A DNA stretch of 64,000 nucleotides from positions 1 through 64,000 of the forward strand of contig JAJDTX010000056.1 of NCBI GenBank assembly GCA_022826925.1, written 5' to 3'. The position numbers and the translations under genes were made by a program. The notes below the pieces were generated by a model. That model was given only the letters and a program-made list of their open reading frames with translations, made no database searches and had not been told where the DNA came from. Of this stretch, positions 1-7,882 are shown in pieces (positions within the stretch are counted from its first letter, which is position 1; every line of letters begins with the position of its first letter). Origin of the DNA: Bryobacterales bacterium. Its GTDB lineage: Bacteria > Acidobacteriota > Terriglobia > Bryobacterales > UBA6623.

Positions 1-249
1 AGGAAAGCGTAACCTAGAAACTAGTGAAAATATATTGTTACCTAGGAATTCTGAGCCGGTCCGATGAAATCCCTGTATTTACAAGGACTTTCAAGAGGTC
101 GCAGCCCCGAATCACCCAAAAAATGTCAAACATGGGCTATAAGTGTGGGTTGCAGGCATACTTTCCGACATGATCAGCAGCAGGCGATTGCCTTGCTCTC
201 AGTCATGGCTGGAGACCGGAGCAAGTGCGGGTCAATTCCGCATGCGGAA
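1..249. other. Non-coding left edge
   Basis: I see no convincing gene here. The first 60 bases are AT-rich compared with the rest of the window. The short open frames have no recognisable protein similarity and weak coding character. The region lies downstream of the minus-strand DUF1501 gene and holds its probable terminator at its right end. Confidence 0.5.
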
Positions 250-265
250 GAACGCCGAAGCGTTC
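250..265 (-). terminator. Probable terminator of the DUF1553-DUF1501 operon
   Basis: Read on the minus strand, GAACGC-TTCG-GCGTTC forms a perfect 6-bp stem closed by a UUCG tetraloop and followed by TTCC. It begins 28 nt after the stop codon at 294. The stem and the stable tetraloop fit a transcription stop; the U-tract is weak, so termination efficiency is uncertain. Confidence 0.5.
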
Positions 266-293
266 GGCTGGGGAAGCGGAGCGGCTCGCGCTG

Positions 294-1706
294 TTAGATC
301 GAGACCAGTTCCTTGATCACCTGGCCGCCGGTCTGGGACAGCTGTTTGAAACGGCCGCCGTGGAAGTACGTCAGCTTGTTGTCATCCAGGCCGAGCAAAT
401 GCAACAGGGTGACGTGCAGATCCTTAATCGGATGCACCACCTCCACCGCGGTGTTGCCGATCTCATCGGTCGCGCCGACCACATGGCCAGCCTTCACTCC
501 GCCTCCGGCAAAAAACATCGACTGCGCGTGGGCGTTGTGGTCGCGGCCGATCGCGACGCCGCCTCCTCGATGATGATTGTCGGGACTCCGGCCGAACTCC
601 CCGAGCCACACCACAAGCGTCTCGTCGAGCAGGCCCCTCTGCTTGAGATCCTTGATCAGCGCAGTGACGGGCTTGTCAATGCTGTAGATGCGCGCTTTGT
701 GCGAACGTTCCAAGTAATCGTGCGAATCCCAGCCGCCGGAGAAGATCTGCACGAAGCGCACGCCTTTCTCGACCAATCGTCTCGCTAGCAGGCAGCGCCG
801 CCCGAACGGTCCCGTCTCCGAATCGTCCAACCCGTACATCTCCCTGACCGATTCTGGCTCGCCATCGAGGTCGATGATGTCCGGCACCTCGACCTGCATG
901 CGGTACGCAAGCTCGTAATTGGCCATGCGCGCCGCAAGCTCGTCATGATTCGGATGCTTCGCTTGGTGTGATCGATTGAGATCGGCGAGCAGGTCGAGGT
1001 TCTTGCGCTGGTGCTCCCGGGTCTTCCACGATTGCGGATGGATGTCCAGGATCGGCGATCCCTCCGCTCGCAACGGGGTGCCTTGGTAGTAGGCGGGCAG
1101 GAAGCCGTTCGTCCAGTTGCCCGATCCGCCCTGCGGGAAACCGGCCTCGGCCAAAACGATATAGCCCGGAAGGTTCTGGTTCTCGCTGCCCAGCCCGTAG
1201 GTGACCCACGAGCCAACACCTGGGTCCCCGCCGAACTTGTTGCCTGTATTGATGTGGTAAAGCGCGGTTGGGTGGTCCACTGATTCGGACTGGCAGCCGC
1301 GATAGAAGCACAGCTCGTCCGCGACCTCCGGCAGATGCACGAAGTGCTCGCACATGTCCATGCCAGCCTGGCCGACCTTGCGGGACTTGTACGGGCTCTG
1401 GACGTAGTAGCGCACGCCCGAGGACATCGGAGAGAACTCTTCGCCAGCCCGCTCGAACTGTTGCATGTGCAGCTGTTCGAGCTTCGGCTTCGGATCAAAC
1501 GTGTCGATGTGGCTCGGCCCGCCTTCCATCACCAAGAAGATGCACGCCTTGGCCTTGGCCGCATGATGCGGCTGCTTGACCGCCAGCGGCCCGGCCGTTT
1601 CCTTGGCCAGCAGATCGCTGAACGCCACGCTGCCCAAGCTTGCACCCAGCGAATAGAGGAAACTGCGGCGAGTGCTCGGCATTGCCACGAAGTCTTGGCT
1701 GGTCAT
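294..1706 (-). CDS. DUF1501 family secreted protein (Tat signal)
   Basis: This 470-aa protein belongs to the DUF1501 family, whose fold is related to alkaline phosphatase/sulfatase enzymes but whose reaction is not established. The N-terminus has a twin-arginine-type signal (S-T-R-R-S-F-L-Y then a hydrophobic stretch, residues about 12-35), so it is probably exported folded. Family-typical blocks are visible: an FLVMEGGPSHIDTFDPKP block near residue 57, GWDSHDYLERS in the middle, and VVWLGEFGRSPDNHHRGG plus GRDHNAHA in the C-terminal half. It lies 30 nt downstream of the DUF1553 gene on the same strand. In Planctomycetes and Acidobacteria these two families are standard neighbours, so they probably act together at the cell surface. 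Confidence 0.93.
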   Translation of the reverse strand: MTSQDFVAMPSTRRSFLYSLGASLGSVAFSDLLAKETAGPLAVKQPHHAAKAKACIFLVMEGGPSHIDTFDPKPKLEQLHMQQFERAGEEFSPMSSGVRYYVQSPYKSRKVGQAGMDMCEHFVHLPEVADELCFYRGCQSESVDHPTALYHINTGNKFGGDPGVGSWVTYGLGSENQNLPGYIVLAEAGFPQGGSGNWTNGFLPAYYQGTPLRAEGSPILDIHPQSWKTREHQRKNLDLLADLNRSHQAKHPNHDELAARMANYELAYRMQVEVPDIIDLDGEPESVREMYGLDDSETGPFGRRCLLARRLVEKGVRFVQIFSGGWDSHDYLERSHKARIYSIDKPVTALIKDLKQRGLLDETLVVWLGEFGRSPDNHHRGGGVAIGRDHNAHAQSMFFAGGGVKAGHVVGATDEIGNTAVEVVHPIKDLHVTLLHLLGLDDNKLTYFHGGRFKQLSQTGGQVIKELVSI

Positions 1707-1736
1707 GTCGGCTCCTCCCTCTTGCGCATCGTGCCG

Positions 1737-4520
1737 TCAGTACACGTAGATGAACTCGTTGGAGTTGAACAGGGCCAGGCACACATCTGCCAGTGCGCGT
1801 GTCTCTGCGTCGACATCCCACGGCTTCACGTGTGGAACGTAGTCCTCGTAAACGTCCAGCTTTTCCTTGTAGTGCAACGCCAGGCCCGACATCTCCTCGA
1901 CCACCGTCCGATCCAGCTCGCGAGCCGGCGCGATCGGTTCCGGCCGGTGCTGCTCGTGGTACGCCGCCATCTCCCTGACATGCGCGGAAGTCTTGGCAAT
2001 CTCGTCATCGGTAGCTGGGCGTCCGAGCGCGAGTTCGAAGGCACGGCGCAGCTGCCCCTGGACAGAATCTTCTTCCCTCTGCAGCCGCACTGCCATGGCA
2101 ATCGAGCGGTCGACCGAGTTGTCGCTGTTCATCAGCGTGAAGGCTTGCGGCGTCACCGTCGAACTGTCGCGCCGCTCGCAAGACAGGTCGTAGCTGGGCT
2201 GGTTGAACACCTCGAACAGCGGAGCGGTTTGCATCCGCATGCGGTACGTGTAGAGCGAGCGCCGGTTGCGCTGTTCCAGCGTCCGCGAGGGTTGGTAGGC
2301 AGGCGCGATGGTCACTTGATTCATGCGCGGCTGGGCCTGAAACTCTGCATTGGCCTCGGGAAACACCGGCAATCCGCCCACCTCGGGGTTGAGTTCGCCG
2401 GATACGGCCAGCATGGAATCGCGAAGCTCCTCGGCGGTCAGCCGCCGCGGCCTGAAGTAGCTGAGCAGGTCGTTGCTCGGGTCGCGCTGGGCAACCTCTT
2501 CTTGGTCGGCCGGCCGGTCGGCGCGCTGGTACGCTTCCGATGTCATCAGCAGGCGGTGCATCTGTTTCAGTGACCAGCCGTCTTGGGCGAATCTCCGCGC
2601 CAGCCAGTCGAGCAGTTCGGGGTGCGTGGGCTTCTTGCCCATCTTGCCGAGGTTGTTGGCATTCTCGGCCAAGCCCCGCCCGAAATGGTATTGCCAGATG
2701 CGATTGGCGATGGAGCGGGTGGAGAGGGGATTCTCCGGGTTGGCGATCCAGCGCGCCAGCGCCAGGCGCCGCCCTGTCATCGTGCTGGGAACCTCGTAGC
2801 GCTTGCGGGATGGAGCGGGATCGTAGCTGACAGGTACCGCGCTCAGCACGCCCGGCGTAACCCTGTCGCCCTTGGAATACACCGAGCCGCCGCTGAGGAT
2901 GTACGACTCTGGCGGCAGGCCGCGCATCTTCTCCGGCTCCGGCATGCGCAACCGCTCGGAATTCTCGTGCTTGACCGGACCTTCGTATACGCTGTGCGCC
3001 ATCGGCTGGTAGCGCTCCAAGCGCCGCCCCCAGATCTTGGCGTCGTTGCGGCGCACCTTGAAATAGCCCAGATCGTCGATTGTCAGGCCGATATGGCGCG
3101 GCGGTTTCTCCCCTTCGGGCTTGTCCTTGAGCTTCTCCCTAGGCTGGTACTCTATGCCGCGCTCGGCACACCAAGCGCGGGCCGCTCGCTCTTCCTTGGC
3201 TTCGATCTTGGCAACGTCGGACTCGGCCGCTGCCAGCAGTTGCTCCAGCCGCGTTCTCTCCTGCTCGAAGTAGTTGCGGTTCTCGCTCTCGATGAACTCA
3301 ACTGGCAGTTCGGCAAGCTGGGTCGTCTCGAACACTGCGTAGATGCGGTAATAGTCGCGGGTGGGAATCGGATCGAACTTGTGGTCGTGGCACTTGGCGC
3401 AGCGCAGCGGCAGGGACAGGAACGACTCTCCCACGCTGTTTGTGATGTCGTCGAGGTAGAGCTGGCGGGAAGCTACCTTCTGCATCATGCCGGTGTGCTC
3501 CCAGGGCCCCGTGCGCAGGTAGCCGGTTGCAACGCGCATCTCGGGGCTGTCCGGATCGAGGATGTCGCCGGCTAGCTGCTCCAGCACGAAGCGGTCATAG
3601 GGCTTGTCGGAGTTCAGGGAGCGGACGACGTAATCACGGTAGCGCCAAGCATTGGAGCGCTCCCAGTCGTTGGAATAGCCTGACGTGTCGGCATAGCGCA
3701 CGACATCGAGCCAGTGCCGCCCCCATTGTTCGCCGTACTGCGGGCTCTCCAGCAAGCGATCGACCACCTTGCGCCAGGCCGCGGCCGAGTCGTCCCGGAG
3801 GAAGGCTTCGACTTGCTCTGGGGTGGGCGGCAGGCCAGTCAGGTCAAAGGACGCGCGGCGAATCAGCGTCCGCTTGTCGGCCCGGCTGGCGGGGGCCAAG
3901 CCGGCATCCGCCAGCCTGCGTACGATAAATGCATCCACAGGGTGCTCGGCGCCAGTGCCCGGTGGCTCGGCTTGGCTCAATGGACGGAAGGCCCACAGGT
4001 CGTCTTCCTTGTAGCGCCGGTTGGTCCAGTCGTCCGACAATCCGCCGCTGGTCGGCACGATGACGCCTGCGGCGGTGCGGGCGTCGGCCAGATCGTCCTG
4101 CACGTACCTGCGCTCCGCTTCTGCATCGGGCCACGGAGCGCCGGCATCGATCCAATCGCGAATCTGCCACGCCTGCTCCTGCGTCAGCCTGTCGCTGTCT
4201 TTGGGCGGCATCTGCAACTTCGGGTCTTTGCGCAGCACAGCCGAGTAGAGCAGGCTCGCCCCGGCGTTGCCGGGCGTCAACGCGGGTCTGGACGATGCGC
4301 CGCCACGCAGCATGGCGTCCCGAGACGTCAGGTCCAAGCCGCCAAGGATCGCGTTCTGGTCCTGCCCGTGACAGACAAAGCAGCGCTCGGCCAGCAAGGG
4401 CTTGACTTGGACCGCGAACAGTCGTTCGGCTGCTTCGTCCGCCGCGTGGACGCTAGCGGCGCCAATCACTAACAGCGCGGCCACCGCACTGCCAAGTCTG
4501 GGAGGGTTCACGTCGCGCAC
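1737..4520 (-). CDS. PSCyt1-DUF1549-DUF1553 secreted cytochrome protein
   Basis: This 927-aa exported protein starts with GTG. A hydrophobic signal peptide (about 10-26, ending VHA) is followed by a PSCyt1 cytochrome-like domain with a CFVCH haem motif at 47-51 and a KLQMPP segment that could give the distal Met ligand. Next comes a DUF1549 (PSCyt2) block with the hallmark FDLTGLPPTPEQ and WGRHWLDVVRYADTSGY, and a second CxxCH (CAKCHDHKFDPIP) near residue 375. The C-terminal half is DUF1553 (PSD1), with NRIWQYHFGRGL and FRPRRLTAEELRDSML. It is operonic with the downstream DUF1501 gene. The family is abundant in Planctomycetes and Solibacteres; a role in extracellular electron transfer or polymer breakdown is often suggested but unproven. 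Confidence 0.94.
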   Translation of the reverse strand: MRDVNPPRLGSAVAALLVIGAASVHAADEAAERLFAVQVKPLLAERCFVCHGQDQNAILGGLDLTSRDAMLRGGASSRPALTPGNAGASLLYSAVLRKDPKLQMPPKDSDRLTQEQAWQIRDWIDAGAPWPDAEAERRYVQDDLADARTAAGVIVPTSGGLSDDWTNRRYKEDDLWAFRPLSQAEPPGTGAEHPVDAFIVRRLADAGLAPASRADKRTLIRRASFDLTGLPPTPEQVEAFLRDDSAAAWRKVVDRLLESPQYGEQWGRHWLDVVRYADTSGYSNDWERSNAWRYRDYVVRSLNSDKPYDRFVLEQLAGDILDPDSPEMRVATGYLRTGPWEHTGMMQKVASRQLYLDDITNSVGESFLSLPLRCAKCHDHKFDPIPTRDYYRIYAVFETTQLAELPVEFIESENRNYFEQERTRLEQLLAAAESDVAKIEAKEERAARAWCAERGIEYQPREKLKDKPEGEKPPRHIGLTIDDLGYFKVRRNDAKIWGRRLERYQPMAHSVYEGPVKHENSERLRMPEPEKMRGLPPESYILSGGSVYSKGDRVTPGVLSAVPVSYDPAPSRKRYEVPSTMTGRRLALARWIANPENPLSTRSIANRIWQYHFGRGLAENANNLGKMGKKPTHPELLDWLARRFAQDGWSLKQMHRLLMTSEAYQRADRPADQEEVAQRDPSNDLLSYFRPRRLTAEELRDSMLAVSGELNPEVGGLPVFPEANAEFQAQPRMNQVTIAPAYQPSRTLEQRNRRSLYTYRMRMQTAPLFEVFNQPSYDLSCERRDSSTVTPQAFTLMNSDNSVDRSIAMAVRLQREEDSVQGQLRRAFELALGRPATDDEIAKTSAHVREMAAYHEQHRPEPIAPARELDRTVVEEMSGLALHYKEKLDVYEDYVPHVKPWDVDAETRALADVCLALFNSNEFIYVY

Positions 4521-4623
4521 CGGTTAGATCGCGCTTCAATCGTAGCAGCGATCCCGTCCCGTCGGGGCTGAACGCGCCGCCAGCACCTTCTGGAATCGCT
4601 GCCCAGAAAGACGATTCGCACCC

Positions 4624-7600
4624 ATGAGAAAAATGTGGCGGGCTGCTAAACTTGCGTGCAGGATGTACAGGTTCCTGACGGTTTGGCCGATGCGCCCAAT
4701 ACCGGCCTTGCTGGCATGCGCGGTCGCAGCCAGCGGCGCCGACACCGCGAGCACCGACCACTTTGAGCGCTACGTGCGCCCGCTATTGGCGGAACAGTGC
4801 TACGCCTGCCACAGCGGCACGAGCCCGGTCTTGCAAGCGGACCTCAGAGTCGATTCCCGCGCATCGCTGCTCAAGGGAGGGAAGAGCGGACCCGCGATTG
4901 AACCCGGCAATCCCGACGGGAGCCGCCTGCTTCAAGTGCTGCGTAGCGACGAAGGCGTGCGCATGCCGCCGACAGGCAAGCTGGAAGAGGCCCAAATCGA
5001 GCACGTCGCTACTTGGATCTCGATGGGCGCTCCGTTTCCCGAGCCGGCCGCCGGGGAGACCTCTGCAGACGCAGCGGCGACCCACTGGGCGTTTGTCCCG
5101 CCGCGCAAGAGCGAGCCGCCCGTTTCCTCGACAGGCTGGGCCGAGACATCCATTGACCGCTTTGTTGAAGCGCGCCTGGTCGATTCCGGACTGCATCCCT
5201 CGGAGGAGGCCGATCCCAGGACGTTGATCCGGCGTGTCTTCTTCGACTTGACGGGACTGCCGCCCACAGCCGAGCAGGCGGATGCGTTTGCGAGTTCCCC
5301 GACTCCCGAAGCGTACGAAGCCATGGTGGAATCACTGCTGGCCTCCGAGCGTTTCGGAGAGCGCTGGGCGCGTCACTGGCTGGACGTGGTTCGCTACTCG
5401 GACGAAGGATTCCAAGCCCGTCCGTTTGCAATCGCTTGGCCCTATCGCGACTGGGTCGTGGAAGCCTTCAATGGCGATCTGCCGTATGACGAGTTCGTCC
5501 AGTACCAGCTGGCAGCGGACCTAGCTGCGTCCGACAAGCAGCACCTGGCTGCGATGGGGATGTTGACCTTGGGCATCAACCTGCCTCGGCCAACCGATGT
5601 GCCTGAGAACCTCGACGATCGAATCGATGTCGTCAGCCGGGGGTTTCTCGGCCTGTCAGTGGCCTGTGCCCGCTGCCACGACCACAAGTTCGACCAAATC
5701 TCGCAGAAGGACTACTATTCGTTCTACAGCGTATTCCTGAACTCTCCGAACGTTCTTGAGCCCGTGCCACTCGAGCCGTTCGACTCGGACCATCAGACAG
5801 AGTTCTTCCGAGAGAAGCTTGCCGAGCGCCGCGAGTGGCTTGACACCTACCGCGAGGAACGGCTGCAAGACCATGTTCGGGAATTCCGCCAGCCGAAGGA
5901 ATTGGCTCGCTATCTCGAAGCGGCCTGGGCCTCTCGCGAGCAAGGCAACCGCGAAGTCGAGGCGCTCTCGAAGGAGAAAGACCTCAATCTATACGTGCTC
6001 AAGCGCTGGCGCGAGTATCTCAGCGGGTTAGTGGGACCGTCAGTCCAAGCGTTTGCCGCGCTGGACACGCCCGGCGGGGCGACCGAACTGGCTCAACGAA
6101 TCGTAGACGCTGACAGCGACTATCGCTGGCCCGACCCGGAACGCGAGGCTCTGCGGCTGGCGCTCCGAGGCAACGGATCTCCGACTGACATCCCCATCGA
6201 TGATTTCTGGTGGGTGCAGAACGAAGGCGATTCCAACGTCATGAAGGCCCTGAAGTGGCAATACGATGCCGTGATGCGGGATTGGAGCCATCGAGGCGGG
6301 CCTCGCCATGCCATGGTGACCAACGATGCGAGGGATCTGCAGCCGACCTATGTCTTCGTGCGCGGCAACCAACACGACAAGGGCGATGAGGTCAAGGCCA
6401 GGTTCCTCTCCGCGTTGTCGGGACCGCCAGAATTCCGCTCGGGCAGCGGGCGGCTCGAACTAGCGCGCCTGATAGGCAGCGCCGAGAACCCGCTCGCTGC
6501 GAGAGTGTTCGTCAACCGCGTCTGGGGGCACTTGTTCGGGGAAGGCATGGTGCGCACGCCCAGTGACTTCGGAAGGCGGGGGGATCCGCCGTCCCATCCC
6601 AAGCTGCTGGACTACCTCGCAACTGAATTCGCCGAGGACGGCTGGTCCACCAAGAATCTGATCCGCCGCATCGTCCTGTCCAAGGCCTATCGCCAGAGCA
6701 GTGACAGCAAGGTCGAAGGCGCCGCCGAGGATTCGTCCAACCGCTTGCTGTGGCGACAGAACCGCACGCGCCTCAGCTTCGAAGCGTTGCGCGACACGAT
6801 GCTCTCGGTGGCCGGCAAGTTGGACACCACGACGGGCGGCCCCCCGTTCGAACTCAGTGCCCAGCCGGCCTCTCCGCGCCGTACGATCTACGCGTACGTG
6901 TCGCGCGAAGAGCCGTCCGCGCTCATGCGTGCCTTTGACTTTTCCAATCCGGAGGAGCACACGCCCAGGCGTCAGCTGACGACCGTTCCGCAGCAGGCGC
7001 TGTTCTTGATGAACAGCTCATTCTTGGCTGATCAGGCTCGCGCAGCAGCCGCCGCCTGCGGCGAGCCCGCAACATGCGTGGATGTATTGCACCGTAAGAT
7101 TCTTGGCCGCTCGCCAACGGACCGGGAGCGCCAAGAGGGCGTGGCGTTCCTGATCGATTCGGGTGGCGCGCCAGCCGAGTTGCGCCATCAAGAGCCCGGT
7201 GCGCCAGCATGGCTGCACGGGACAGCGCAGCTTGACATGGAGGCAGGTGCGACCAAGCGGTTCAAGAGCATGGGGCACTTGGTCGGCGAGCGAGTGCAGC
7301 CGGCGCCGATGTACCCGGCGCCGGAGACGGGCCGGGCCAGCCTGACGCCGACTGGCGGACATCCGGGCGATGGCTTGGACAGCGCTGTAGTAAGGCGCTG
7401 GACAGCGCCACGCACGCTCGATGTGACCATCGAAGGCACACTCGGCCATGTGCTGGGCTCTCAGGGGCGGCGGTTCAACTACTCAAACGGGATCCGCGGC
7501 TGGTTGGTTTCGTCCGAGCGGGGCGTGCTCGCGAGTTGGGTCGTGCGCGGATTCGAAGTCGAGACAGTCTTCAAGGCCTTGGATGTCGTCGAAGGCGAGC

Positions 7601-7827
7601 ACCTCGATTTCGTGGTGGATTCGCTAGGAGATTATGAATCCGACTCCTTCCGGTGGTCGCCGCAAATCGAGGAAGTGCTGGAGGCGGAGCAGCGCGAGTC
7701 TGGAATGGCGCCGCAATCTTGGAGTGCTGAAGAGGGGTTCCCGCGGCACCACGAGCTGCCGCTCACGGCGACCGAGCGCTATGCGCAAGTGCTGATGATG
7801 ACCAACGAGTTCGCCTTCCGGGATTGA
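4624..7827 (+). CDS. PSCyt1-DUF1549-DUF1553 protein with long C-terminal insert
   Basis: At 1067 aa this is a longer paralogue of the divergently transcribed 927-aa protein. It has a CYACH haem motif at about 59-63, DUF1549 motifs (FDLTGLPPTAEQ, RHWLDVVRYSDEGF), a second CxxCH (CARCHDHKFDQI) near 348, and DUF1553 (NRVWGHLFGEGM, LSFEALRDTMLS). About 190 residues (roughly 855-1045), rich in beta-type sequence, interrupt the usual DUF1553 tail before the terminal TATERYAQVLMMTNEF motif, so this copy has gained a domain. The start is uncertain: 4624 is the longest frame, but an ATG at 4690 would place the signal peptide (PIPALLACAVAASGA) right at the N-terminus. I see no strong ribosome-binding site for either. 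Confidence 0.92.
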   Translation: MRKMWRAAKLACRMYRFLTVWPMRPIPALLACAVAASGADTASTDHFERYVRPLLAEQCYACHSGTSPVLQADLRVDSRASLLKGGKSGPAIEPGNPDGSRLLQVLRSDEGVRMPPTGKLEEAQIEHVATWISMGAPFPEPAAGETSADAAATHWAFVPPRKSEPPVSSTGWAETSIDRFVEARLVDSGLHPSEEADPRTLIRRVFFDLTGLPPTAEQADAFASSPTPEAYEAMVESLLASERFGERWARHWLDVVRYSDEGFQARPFAIAWPYRDWVVEAFNGDLPYDEFVQYQLAADLAASDKQHLAAMGMLTLGINLPRPTDVPENLDDRIDVVSRGFLGLSVACARCHDHKFDQISQKDYYSFYSVFLNSPNVLEPVPLEPFDSDHQTEFFREKLAERREWLDTYREERLQDHVREFRQPKELARYLEAAWASREQGNREVEALSKEKDLNLYVLKRWREYLSGLVGPSVQAFAALDTPGGATELAQRIVDADSDYRWPDPEREALRLALRGNGSPTDIPIDDFWWVQNEGDSNVMKALKWQYDAVMRDWSHRGGPRHAMVTNDARDLQPTYVFVRGNQHDKGDEVKARFLSALSGPPEFRSGSGRLELARLIGSAENPLAARVFVNRVWGHLFGEGMVRTPSDFGRRGDPPSHPKLLDYLATEFAEDGWSTKNLIRRIVLSKAYRQSSDSKVEGAAEDSSNRLLWRQNRTRLSFEALRDTMLSVAGKLDTTTGGPPFELSAQPASPRRTIYAYVSREEPSALMRAFDFSNPEEHTPRRQLTTVPQQALFLMNSSFLADQARAAAAACGEPATCVDVLHRKILGRSPTDRERQEGVAFLIDSGGAPAELRHQEPGAPAWLHGTAQLDMEAGATKRFKSMGHLVGERVQPAPMYPAPETGRASLTPTGGHPGDGLDSAVVRRWTAPRTLDVTIEGTLGHVLGSQGRRFNYSNGIRGWLVSSERGVLASWVVRGFEVETVFKALDVVEGEHLDFVVDSLGDYESDSFRWSPQIEEVLEAEQRESGMAPQSWSAEEGFPRHHELPLTATERYAQVLMMTNEFAFRD

Positions 7828-7882
7828 ATTGGGCGTAGCGCCCGTGCGTGCGCCTTGCTACGATCATCTTGGGCGATGTCCC

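Noticed and set aside
1-60. AT-rich start sharing ATATATTGTTAC with the AbiEi upstream region (18820-18835)
   Set aside because: A single AT-rich 12-mer is expected by chance, and no AbiEi gene is visible at the window edge. It might matter if one lies just outside.
1335-2573. 412-codon open frame on the plus strand
   Set aside because: It lies antisense to the DUF1501 and DUF1553 genes, whose motifs are unmistakable. It is rich in His, Arg and Val without domain features, a typical high-GC shadow.
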